Assembly: GCA_019683625.1 (NCBI GenBank)
Contig: JADGHY010000097.1
Span: 1-7,685 of the forward strand
Origin: Thermoflavifilum sp.
Lineage (GTDB): Bacteria > Bacteroidota > Bacteroidia > Chitinophagales > Chitinophagaceae
Direction of reading: 5' to 3'
DNA: 7,685 nt
The notes under the pieces were generated by a model that was not told the origin of the DNA, made no database searches, and worked only from the letters and a program-made list of their open reading frames with translations. The translations under genes were made by a program, and so were the position numbers. Below are positions 1-6,503 of the stretch, in pieces (within the stretch, counting starts at the first letter, position 1; every line of letters begins with the position of its first letter).

Positions 1-21
1 TGCCAGAGCCATTTAAAATTT

Positions 22-702
22 TTACGAAAAATATGGCTGCAGACTTTTCAAATAATTACAGTATTCACAATTTTCAGCCGGGTCGGGCGGCTGGTCTTGT
101 GCAAGGAGTTGATAGACCTCCTGAAGCAAACCAGTTTTGAAATTCTGCAAAAGGGTTGCATCATATTCCAGTTTTTCTGACCAATTGCTTATGCGGATGT
201 GATAATCTTCAGCCAGCGATTCCGGATACAGAAAATAAAGCCAGAGTTCACTTACTTGGAGCGGACTTCCTTTGTCAGGATGCTCCAATGCGTAAGCATA
301 GGCATAAAGCTGAGGAGTATATTGTTCCAGTTTTTTTGTTTTTTTATCCTCTGTGAGTTTGCTCAGTTTAAAATCGATTAATCCGTATGTGCCGTCATCA
401 TAAGCAACCCGTGCATCATAATTTCCTTTGATGTGAAGGGATATTCCGTTCTGGCCATTAAAAATATCATGTGAGAATACGGTTTTGCCTGTATCAATAA
501 TCTGGCCTTTCTTGGCTTGAGGGATGATACTTTGAATGGGTTGATTGACCACTTTCTTTTTCAGCAACCTATCGAGTGTGCTGTGCACGGCCATGCTACT
601 GCTGGGTTGTTTAATTCCGTGCACGGCTTTCAGGTAAAAGCAGCGTTTGCACTGGTGATACAGAAAAGTAAGATCAGATGGGCTTATGACATATTTTTTC
701 AT
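22..702 (-). CDS. PD-(D/E)XK nuclease superfamily protein, RecB/Cas4-like, stand-alone
   Basis: A 226-residue protein with the ordered motifs of RecB/Cas4-type nucleases: a candidate motif-I histidine (H40), an Asp in GNYDAR (D96), the core I-D-F-K (D110, K112), and QLYAY (Q131 to Y135, the QxxxY motif). Family knowledge: these residues bind the divalent metals that cleave DNA. Two cysteine pairs flank the core, CKRC (C18, C21) near the N-terminus and CEYC (C212, C215) near the C-terminus, suggesting an Fe-S cluster or a zinc site that ties the two ends together, as in Cas4, AddB and Dna2. No helicase domain is fused and no cas, recB or addAB gene is adjacent, so its partner and substrate cannot be read from context. 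The ATG at 700-702 is followed at once by a conserved-looking YVISPSDL segment, which supports this start. It is transcribed away from the SRP RNA. The fold assignment is secure; the cellular role is unknown. Confidence 0.85.
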   Translation of the reverse strand: MKKYVISPSDLTFLYHQCKRCFYLKAVHGIKQPSSSMAVHSTLDRLLKKKVVNQPIQSIIPQAKKGQIIDTGKTVFSHDIFNGQNGISLHIKGNYDARVAYDDGTYGLIDFKLSKLTEDKKTKKLEQYTPQLYAYAYALEHPDKGSPLQVSELWLYFLYPESLAEDYHIRISNWSEKLEYDATLLQNFKTGLLQEVYQLLAQDQPPDPAENCEYCNYLKSLQPYFS

Positions 703-706
703 CGTG

Positions 707-714
707 CAAAGTTG
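707..714 (-). promoter_or_regulatory. Possible -7 promoter box immediately upstream of the nuclease gene
   Basis: On the minus strand this reads CAACTTTG, one mismatch from the Bacteroidota -7 consensus TAnnTTTG. It is separated from the ATG by four bases (CACG). The SRP RNA promoter in this window also has four bases between TTTG and the RNA's first base. With the same spacing, transcription would begin at or next to the A of the start codon, giving a leaderless mRNA. No convincing -33 TTG is visible. The call rests on one short motif, so it is tentative. Confidence 0.35.
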
Positions 715-897
715 TTTGGGGTGAAGGCTGTTTGAAAATACCTCAAGAACGGAAGGTGGGAATGATGTATATCATCTTATGAAGATTTGGTTAAAGGTAG
801 GCAAAAAGTGCAATTTTTATCAGAGGTTTTTCTAAGGATTTGGATGTATGCAGCCAAGATCTCTTCAAACTCCTAACCTCATCTGAAAATTAATTCC

Positions 898-905
898 TAC
901 CTTTG
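898..905 (+). promoter_or_regulatory. Bacteroidota sigma-A -7 box of the SRP RNA promoter
   Basis: TACCTTTG is a perfect match to TAnnTTTG, the -7 element used by the primary sigma factor of Bacteroidota. It ends five bases before G910, the first base of the closing stem of the SRP RNA, which is the expected distance to a transcription start. I see no clear -33 TTG at the usual distance upstream. Confidence 0.8.
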
Positions 906-909
906 CGCT

Positions 910-1004
910 GGCAAGTCTTACACGACCAGCTCCTGCTGAACTCCCCCAGGGCAGGAATGCAGCAAGGGTAGGCGGTCGCAGCGGTGCGATGTAAGCCACT
1001 TGCC
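910..1004 (+). ncRNA. ffs: Small bacterial signal recognition particle RNA (4.5S RNA)
   Basis: This is the RNA scaffold of the signal recognition particle, which with Ffh targets nascent membrane and secreted proteins to FtsY and the translocon. The diagnostic domain IV core is present: CAGG (947-950), stem GCA (951-953), GGAA tetraloop (954-957), stem TGC (958-960), AGCA (961-964). It aligns directly with the CAGG/GGAA/AGCA elements of E. coli 4.5S RNA. Next out, CCC near 944-946 pairs with GGG 966-968. The ends close through GGCAAGT (910-916) with ACTTGCC (998-1004) and CTTACA (917-922) with TGTAAG (990-995), with a CC bulge. CGACC (923-927) can pair with GGTCG (974-978), although TCGCA/TGCGA (976-989) can form a competing small hairpin. 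The length of about 95 nt fits the short form lacking the Alu domain. Exact mature ends are inferred from the stem. Confidence 0.94.
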
Positions 1005-1011
1005 ATTTTTT
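990..1011 (+). terminator. Terminator of the SRP RNA (closing stem plus T-tract)
   Basis: The 3' strand of the SRP RNA closing stem ends at 1004 and is followed by A and six T residues (1006-1011). The long-range stem plus T-run would act as an intrinsic terminator. It lies only 26 bases before the transaldolase start, so partial read-through into that gene is possible. Confidence 0.6.
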
Positions 1012-1037
1012 CCTTTAGCATATCAAACCTATTGGTT

Positions 1038-1691
1038 ATGAAATTTTTCATAGACACGGCCAACCTGAATCAAATCCGCGAAATCAATGATCTGGGCATA
1101 CTCGACGGCGTCACTACTAATCCTTCCCTGATGGCCAAAGAGGGCATTAAGGGGAAAGAAGCCGTTTTTCAGCATTACCGGACAATTTGTGAAACTGTAT
1201 CAGGTGATGTGAGTGCTGAGGTGGTGTCCACTGATTTTGATGGGATCATCAAAGAAGCTCAGGAGCTGGCCAAGATTCATCCGCGCATTGTGGTGAAGGT
1301 GCCCATGATTAAAGATGGGGTAAAAGCTATTCATTGGTTAAAAGCCAATGGTATTCCTACCAATTGCACGCTGGTGTTTTCGCCGGCCCAGGCTATTTTA
1401 GCCGCCAAAGCGGGAGCTAAATATGTATCTCCTTTCATTGGCCGCATTGATGATATCAACTGGGACGGGCTGGAACTCATTGAGCAGATTGCCCATATTT
1501 ACACGGTACAGGGTTTTGAAACGGAGATCCTGGCAGCTTCCATCCGCAGTTCCCTGCATATTGTAAAATGTGCTGAAGCAGGTGCTGATGTGTGCACCTG
1601 TCCGTACGACACACTTATTGGGCTGCTGAAACATCCCCTCACCGATATTGGCCTGGCCAAATTCCTGGAAGATGCCAAGAAATGGCAATAA
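1038..1691 (+). CDS. tal: Transaldolase, short (TalC/MipB-like, subfamily 3B) type
   Basis: A cytosolic pentose phosphate pathway enzyme that transfers a dihydroxyacetone unit between sugar phosphates through a lysine Schiff base. The 217 residues match the roughly 214-220 aa of the short family. Visible motifs are FFIDTANL at the N-terminus, GVTTNPSL (24-31), VVKVPM with the Schiff-base lysine K87, TNCTLVFSPAQA (108-119) and SPFIGRIDD (131-139) with the phosphate-binding R136. Two positions separate transaldolase from fructose-6-phosphate aldolase: E61 (Gln59 in E. coli FSA, Glu96 in TalB) and F133 (Tyr131 in FSA, Phe178 in TalB). Both have the transaldolase state here. The frame stays open upstream to a GTG at 984, but that lies inside the SRP RNA and the family begins at MKFFIDT, so ATG 1038 is chosen. 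No Shine-Dalgarno or clear own promoter is visible in the 33 bases after the SRP RNA. Confidence 0.95.
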   Translation: MKFFIDTANLNQIREINDLGILDGVTTNPSLMAKEGIKGKEAVFQHYRTICETVSGDVSAEVVSTDFDGIIKEAQELAKIHPRIVVKVPMIKDGVKAIHWLKANGIPTNCTLVFSPAQAILAAKAGAKYVSPFIGRIDDINWDGLELIEQIAHIYTVQGFETEILAASIRSSLHIVKCAEAGADVCTCPYDTLIGLLKHPLTDIGLAKFLEDAKKWQ

Positions 1692-1711
1692 GCCTTCTGT
1701 TGAAATACCTT

Positions 1712-2878
1712 TCAGGAAAGCCCTTCATAAGGAATAGCAGCAGGCTCGCCGAAGCGTTGCACCACTTCATATAAGCTGTTTCTTTCCACCGGCACGCGGT
1801 GGGCCTTGCGAATCAAAGCGGTGATTTCTTCGGTGGCCATAGCCGGATGTTGTTCTTCGGCTCCTGCCATGGAATAGATTTTGGTGGAATCGTCGATGGT
1901 GCCATCCAGGTCATCTACCCCGAAGGAAAGCATCATCTGTGCCATATCGCGCCCCAGCATGGGCCAATAAGCCTTCAGATGCGGAATATTATCCAGATAA
2001 AGCCTGGCCACGGCATACATCTTGATATCTTCAATCACGCTGCTTTCGGGCACATGGCTCATGTCGTTGTGTTTATTCCGGAATTTCAGCGGGATGAAGC
2101 AATTAAAGCCACCGGTCTTATCCTGCAGCTGGCGCAGGCGTTCCATATGATCGATGCGGTGGGCATAAGTTTCGATATGGCCATACAGCATGGTGGCATT
2201 GCTGGGGATACCCAGCCGGTGGGCGGTTTCATGAATCTTCAGCCAGTTTTCGGCATCTACCTTGTCGGCACAGATCTGTTCACGGATTTCCGGTGCAAAG
2301 ATTTCGGCACCCCCGCCCGGAATGGAATTTAGTCCGGCTTCTTTCAGCTGTTGAAGCCCTTCTTCGTAGCTCAGGTGAGCTTTTTTAAACATGTAATAAA
2401 GCTCTACTGCGGTAAAAGCCTTGATATGGATTTCCGGGCGATGGGCTTTGATGCGTTGCAATAATTCCTTGAAAAAATAAAAATCCAGTTTGGGATGTAC
2501 GCCACCCACAATATGCACTTCTGTGATGGGTTGTCCGTCGTATCGCTCGACAATATGCAGCATATCGTCCAGGCTTAGCTCCCAGCCTTCTTCCCGATGT
2601 TTATACAATCGCGAATAAGAGCAGAATTTACAACTATACACACATACGTTGGTGGGTTCAATATGTACATTGCGGTTGAAGTAGGTGTCGTTACCATGTT
2701 TTTGTTCTCTGACATAATTGGCCAGTGCTCCCAGCCAGGATATGTTTCCCTTCTCAAACAACTGAATACCTTCTTCGGGACTAATTCGGCAGCCCTGCAT
2801 GATTTTCTCGGCGATGCGCTGCATATCGTTCGGCAAATGGCAGCTTTGCAGCAGTTGCATCAACTGTATGCGATCCAT
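1712..2878 (-). CDS. mqnE: Aminodeoxyfutalosine synthase, radical SAM (menaquinone biosynthesis)
   Basis: MqnE joins 3-[(1-carboxyvinyl)oxy]benzoate to S-adenosylmethionine to form 6-amino-6-deoxyfutalosine, an early step of the futalosine route to menaquinone. The radical SAM cluster motif is C79-x3-C83-x2-C86 within NVCVYSCKFC. Other family hallmarks follow in order: TEVHIVGGVHP, IKAFTAVEL, GLNSIPGGGAEIF, SNATMLYGHIET, GGFNCFIPLKF, LDNIPHLKAYW, DDLDGTID and PVERNSLYE. The PGGGAEIF and ATMLYGHIET blocks favour MqnE over its paralogue MqnC, and 388 aa is the expected length. The ATG at 2876-2878 is used; no Shine-Dalgarno is visible. The gene follows the secreted protease by 31 bp on the same strand and converges on the transaldolase with 20 bp between stop codons. 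No other mqn gene is in the window, so the remaining pathway genes must be elsewhere if the route is complete. Confidence 0.95.
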   Translation of the reverse strand: MDRIQLMQLLQSCHLPNDMQRIAEKIMQGCRISPEEGIQLFEKGNISWLGALANYVREQKHGNDTYFNRNVHIEPTNVCVYSCKFCSYSRLYKHREEGWELSLDDMLHIVERYDGQPITEVHIVGGVHPKLDFYFFKELLQRIKAHRPEIHIKAFTAVELYYMFKKAHLSYEEGLQQLKEAGLNSIPGGGAEIFAPEIREQICADKVDAENWLKIHETAHRLGIPSNATMLYGHIETYAHRIDHMERLRQLQDKTGGFNCFIPLKFRNKHNDMSHVPESSVIEDIKMYAVARLYLDNIPHLKAYWPMLGRDMAQMMLSFGVDDLDGTIDDSTKIYSMAGAEEQHPAMATEEITALIRKAHRVPVERNSLYEVVQRFGEPAAIPYEGLS

Positions 2879-2883
2879 GATGT

Positions 2884-2891
2884 CAAAGGCA
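2884..2891 (-). promoter_or_regulatory. Possible -7 promoter box just upstream of mqnE
   Basis: On the minus strand this reads TGCCTTTG, one mismatch from TAnnTTTG, with five bases to the mqnE ATG. It could give mqnE its own near-leaderless transcript, independent of the protease gene upstream. No -33 TTG lies at the usual distance, so this is a weak call; co-transcription from the protease promoter is the alternative. Confidence 0.3.
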
Positions 2892-2909
2892 ATTAAGGAA
2901 ACAAATGAA

Positions 2910-5117
2910 TCAATGCACCAGCAGAACTTTTTTTACGATATTATATCGGGAGTAAACCAGCTCCACGTAATAGGTTCCACTGGGATTACCCGACAAATGT
3001 ACGGCAATCTGGTTGTTTACGATGCTGGCAGGAGGGTAACTGCCTATTTTCTGGCCCAGGTTGTTAAACACATTCACGCCTTTAAAGTCGGGACTGAGTT
3101 CCAGAAATTCGATTCTGATTTCACCGGTTGTAGGGTTAGGAACGACCAGCACTTTTTCTTTTTTCAGGTTAGGATTGGTGGGTCGGGTTTGCAGTTGGAT
3201 ATCGTCTAAATAGATGTTGTTTTCAAAATTGGTAATATTGCGGAAAATGATTTGCAGGTTACCCTTTTTGATAAATGGCGTAAGGTTAATGGAGTCCCGG
3301 CGCCACTGGCTGGCGGTGGGTATAAATTCGCTGGAGGTGGGAACAGAGTCGGTCATGAGGTATTTACCCCATTTCTTGTACACAATGGTGCCGGTTTGTC
3401 CGCAATCAGTGCTGATCAGTACTTCCAGGGTATCCCAGTACTGGTTATTCCCGTAAGGGTTTGATTGCAATCCGGCTGCCACATAGAAAAAGAGAAAGGC
3501 TGAGTCGGCCTGGCTCACGTTAATCACCGGGCTGATGAGGTCGTCCATGGGCCCGTTCTGCATATAATCCAGGTTGCGCATCACCACGGAATACATGCCG
3601 CTGTGGCTGGCTACGCTGGTATGCTCCCAGGTGTAGCTATTGTCAGGGTTCACCACTTCCCAATAAGGTGGGGGGAAGGTATTTTCTTCAAATCCTTCGG
3701 TGAAATCGCTGGTGAGGGTAGGATCCAGATGGTAGGCTTGCCGGATGGTGTCGCTGGCATATTGCTGATTAGTGCTATCGTTGGGTTCAATGGCAAATGC
3801 TGTGAGCAGGTGGTTGCCGATGGTGTTGGTGATGGCCGGCAACACCACCTGGGTGGAGTCGAATGTACCCAGCCGACCTGTCCACAAGTATTGATGCGGG
3901 ATAGAATCTTCGGTATAATAGATGATTTTGGCTTTATAGAGGGAGTCATAGCCATAGTTGCGCAGCACCAGGACGGGCTGGATGGTGGCATCGCAGATTT
4001 TGTTGGCAGGTTGCAGGATGCGCAGCAGTTGCGGTTTTAGTTTTTCCAGCTGGATGGGTTCTGCACCTTGGGAAGAAAGCAGGGAAGAGCGGAAAGTGTT
4101 GAGCAGTGCCAGCATGCGCAGCACCTGGCCGTGGGTGAACATGTACATGCAGCTATCGTCGGCATAGCCCATGTAATTCATGATCATCACACCCGGTGAG
4201 TCGGGCGAGCAATGGTCGGTAGTTGGAAAAGGATAGCAGCCATACAGAGGGCCTGCCTGAGGGGGCGTATCGGCCACACTGTCATCGGCTGTACAGTCGG
4301 GATTGCTGCTGCCGCTGCCCCAGGGATGGAGCAGGTTCCAGTAATGCCCTACTTCATGGGTAGCCGTACGGCCCAGGTTAAACTCGGGGTCCAGGTTTCC
4401 GATGGTACCAAAGGCCTGGGTGGTGATCACCACCCCGTCTTCATCGGCCGGATACAGGCCCGGCTGGGTGGTGACGCCCAGATAGCCGGAGGGCAGGTTA
4501 CATACCCAGATGTTGAGATAGCTTTTCGTATCCCAGGCATCGGCACCGCCGGTGTTAGCATGCTTCACTTCAGCACAAGCATTGTTGATGGAAAAAGTGG
4601 AGACAGTAGTCTGCACCCGGTCTATCCCATTCGTGGGCAAGCCTGTTGGGGTGCGTTTGGCCAGGACGTATTGAAATTTTACCCGGCCAATGATTGGTTT
4701 CCACACTGCCGGCACCTTGCTGGTATCGGCATTTAATGCCTGATAATCCTGGTTGAGCACGGTGATCTGGGAAAACACCTGGCTATCGCTCACCTGGTTG
4801 GGATTTTGCAGGACAATGTGTACTACCACAGGGATGATCACCGTTGAAGTATCTGTAGCGGTATCCATCCGGAGCATCAGGCGGGGGTTGGCCATAAAGC
4901 GGCGCATTGCTCCTTCAATAGCATTGATCTTTGCGGCGAGTTTAGGGTTGCGTTGCAAGGCCTGCTGGGTGGCCAGGTCGAAGCCGCATTTGCGCTGTGC
5001 CCATCCCGTTTGTGTACCCATCCCAATCCAGCCAAAGAACAGCAGCAGCCAAATCTGCCAGCTCCGATGGGCATATTGCATAGGCATAGTCAAAGATAAT
5101 TTCCTTTTTGATTTCAT
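2910..5117 (-). CDS. Secreted M43-type zinc metalloprotease with T9SS type A C-terminal sorting domain
   Basis: A 735-residue exported protease. A lysine-rich start and a hydrophobic stretch (about 21-34) form a signal peptide, with likely cleavage after A40. The catalytic domain spans about 90-345: zinc motif HEVGHYWNLLH (H254, E255, H258, H264) and a Met-turn NYMGY (M316) followed by CMYMFTHGQ, the layout of M43 (pappalysin/cytophagalysin) metzincins. Residues about 378-465 look like a beta-sandwich (CARDB/Ig-like) domain. Residues about 472-645, from FTEGFEENTFPPPYW to IYLDDIQL, resemble a jelly-roll 'choice-of-anchor J' or MAM-like domain. The last 80 residues (VVPNPTTGEIRIEF to KKVLLVH) are a type A sorting domain, so the protein should cross the outer membrane through T9SS and be released or anchored at the surface. 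Internal Met codons M11 and M13 are possible alternative starts that would still leave a normal signal peptide. The natural substrate cannot be inferred. Confidence 0.92.
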   Translation of the reverse strand: MKSKRKLSLTMPMQYAHRSWQIWLLLFFGWIGMGTQTGWAQRKCGFDLATQQALQRNPKLAAKINAIEGAMRRFMANPRLMLRMDTATDTSTVIIPVVVHIVLQNPNQVSDSQVFSQITVLNQDYQALNADTSKVPAVWKPIIGRVKFQYVLAKRTPTGLPTNGIDRVQTTVSTFSINNACAEVKHANTGGADAWDTKSYLNIWVCNLPSGYLGVTTQPGLYPADEDGVVITTQAFGTIGNLDPEFNLGRTATHEVGHYWNLLHPWGSGSSNPDCTADDSVADTPPQAGPLYGCYPFPTTDHCSPDSPGVMIMNYMGYADDSCMYMFTHGQVLRMLALLNTFRSSLLSSQGAEPIQLEKLKPQLLRILQPANKICDATIQPVLVLRNYGYDSLYKAKIIYYTEDSIPHQYLWTGRLGTFDSTQVVLPAITNTIGNHLLTAFAIEPNDSTNQQYASDTIRQAYHLDPTLTSDFTEGFEENTFPPPYWEVVNPDNSYTWEHTSVASHSGMYSVVMRNLDYMQNGPMDDLISPVINVSQADSAFLFFYVAAGLQSNPYGNNQYWDTLEVLISTDCGQTGTIVYKKWGKYLMTDSVPTSSEFIPTASQWRRDSINLTPFIKKGNLQIIFRNITNFENNIYLDDIQLQTRPTNPNLKKEKVLVVPNPTTGEIRIEFLELSPDFKGVNVFNNLGQKIGSYPPASIVNNQIAVHLSGNPSGTYYVELVYSRYNIVKKVLLVH

Positions 5118-5209
5118 CGGGAACCGGTGCCATAATGTTGCCTTCTATCCATCATGTTTTCGCCTGAGAATAAAAATTATATGCTATTTTCCCGTTTTAA
5201 TTTACTGCC
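5118..5209. promoter_or_regulatory. Divergent promoter region between the protease and nucleoside permease genes
   Basis: These 92 bases separate two divergently read genes and should hold both promoters. The centre (about 5168-5205) is strongly AT-rich. On the minus strand TAATTTTT matches TAnnTTTG except at the last base; no good match is seen on the plus strand. No Shine-Dalgarno precedes either start and no clear operator palindrome is visible. The call is from gene arrangement rather than a defined motif. Confidence 0.4.
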
Positions 5210-6487
5210 ATGGGTCGTTTCACTGGATTACTGGGGATTATCCTGATTTTAGGTATTGCTTTTCTGATGTCGAACAACAAAAAGCGCATCAGCCTGCGGG
5301 TGGTGCTCACGGGTTTAGCGTTGCAGGTGGGATTGGCGATATTTATCTTAAAGGTGCCGGTGGGCAAGGCGATGTTTGCCTGGATTGGTGATCATGTCAC
5401 CAAGCTGCTGAACATGTCGGATAAGGGTGCGGCATTTGTATTTGGTCCATTGGTCAATTCGCCTTTGCTGACAAAGGTCTTTGGTCCGGAAAATAACCTG
5501 ATCTTTTTTTTCAAGATTATCCCCACCATCATCTTTGTAGCTGTGTTGGTGAGCATGGCCTATCATCTGGGTATCATGCAGCGCATCGTAAAAGCCATTG
5601 CCTTTGTGGTGTATAAGATCATGGGGGTAAGTGGTAGCGAGGCGTTGTCGAATGTAGCCAGTGCTTTTGTGGGACAGGTTGAAGCGCAGATCATGATTAA
5701 GCCTTATATTAAGGGAATGACCATGAGTGAGCTGTTGGCCTCGATGACGGGCAGCATGGCCTGCATAGCCGGAGGCGTGATGGCCGTGTATATTTCTTTA
5801 GGAGTGCCGGCACAATATCTCATTGCGGCAAGCTTAATGGCTGCCCCCGGTGCGCTGGTGATTTCCAAAATTGTTTGGCCGGAAACTGAAATTTCTGAGA
5901 CCAAAGGGAAAGTTACGCTTGAAGTAAAACGTAATACCTACAACTTGCTCGATGCTATTTCGCATGGTGCCAGCGATGGGTTAAGGGTAGGATTGAATGT
6001 CACGGCCATGTTGATCGGGTTTATTGCCCTCATTGCTTTAGTCGATTGGTTTTTAGGTTGGCTCGGCCATTGGATGGCCTTGGCCGGCATTTCCCTGCAG
6101 TTCATAGGTATTGATGTGCGCACGTTAAACCTCAATCAAATTTTAGGAAGTCTTTTTTCTGTATTTGCCAGGGCAATGGGTGTGCCGGCACACGAAGCTC
6201 ACACGGCCGGGGCCTTGATGGGCACCAAGATGGTGGTCAATGAATTCGTGGCTTATCTGGATTTATCCAAAGTCAAAGATACCCTGGATCCCAAGACCAT
6301 GGTTATTGTGAGCTTTGCCCTCTGTGGCTTTGCCAATTTCAGCTCCATTGCCATTCAGGTAGGGGGCATCGGTGAGCTGGAACCCTCGCGCCGTACGGAT
6401 CTGGCACGCCTGGGTTTCAAAGCATTGATTTGCGGTACCCTGGCTTCTTACCTCTCTGCTACCATTGCAGGCATTTTGGTAGGATAA
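5210..6487 (+). CDS. CNT-family concentrative nucleoside transporter (Na+/H+-coupled symporter)
   Basis: An inner-membrane permease of 425 residues, close to the 400-425 aa of bacterial CNT proteins, with a hydrophobic N-terminal segment, a gate domain and a C-terminal transport domain. It imports nucleosides using a cation gradient. Family motifs: SGSEALSNVASAFVGQVEA (141-159), the re-entrant region that contacts the nucleobase; MTGSMACIAGG (179-189); VVNEFVAYLDL (342-352), whose E345 matches the ribose-contacting Glu332 of the Vibrio cholerae CNT; and CGFANFSSIAI (372-382), whose N376 and S379 match Asn368 and Ser371. The usual GQTE (or NupC GQSE) reads G155-Q-V-E158 here, which may change base preference. 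The ATG at 5210 opens on a typical first helix. The ModF-like ATPase gene starts 16 bp after the stop, suggesting one transcript. Family is certain; substrate range and coupling ion are inferred. Confidence 0.93.
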   Translation: MGRFTGLLGIILILGIAFLMSNNKKRISLRVVLTGLALQVGLAIFILKVPVGKAMFAWIGDHVTKLLNMSDKGAAFVFGPLVNSPLLTKVFGPENNLIFFFKIIPTIIFVAVLVSMAYHLGIMQRIVKAIAFVVYKIMGVSGSEALSNVASAFVGQVEAQIMIKPYIKGMTMSELLASMTGSMACIAGGVMAVYISLGVPAQYLIAASLMAAPGALVISKIVWPETEISETKGKVTLEVKRNTYNLLDAISHGASDGLRVGLNVTAMLIGFIALIALVDWFLGWLGHWMALAGISLQFIGIDVRTLNLNQILGSLFSVFARAMGVPAHEAHTAGALMGTKMVVNEFVAYLDLSKVKDTLDPKTMVIVSFALCGFANFSSIAIQVGGIGELEPSRRTDLARLGFKALICGTLASYLSATIAGILVG

Positions 6488-6503
6488 ACAAATCAGCCCA
6501 GGC

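Noticed and set aside
7..38. Inverted repeat AGCCAT...ATGGCT with an inner ATTTTT/AAAAAT pair around the nuclease stop codon, a possible terminator
   Set aside because: The stem is AT-rich with an asymmetric bulge and no T-run directly after it on the minus strand within the visible bases; too weak to call.
764..786. Small inverted repeats GATG..CATC and ATCTT-ATG-AAGAT upstream of the SRP RNA, a possible operator
   Set aside because: Arms of four or five AT-rich bases are expected by chance, and they do not sit at a promoter box.
984..1037. In-frame GTG extension of the transaldolase by 18 codons
   Set aside because: It lies inside the SRP RNA and crosses its terminator; the extra residues have no counterpart in the family, which starts at MKFFIDT.
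1709..1720. CTTTC-AG-GAAAG between the convergent transaldolase and mqnE genes, a possible bidirectional terminator
   Set aside because: A two-base loop is not feasible and no T-run follows on either strand.
1799..2332. A 177-codon plus-strand frame inside mqnE
   Set aside because: It is antisense to a strongly conserved radical SAM coding region and has no family resemblance.
4212..5391. Long plus-strand frames opposite the N-terminal half of the protease and running into the permease
   Set aside because: They are shadows of the protease and permease reading frames; one spans the divergent promoter region and overlaps both genes out of frame.
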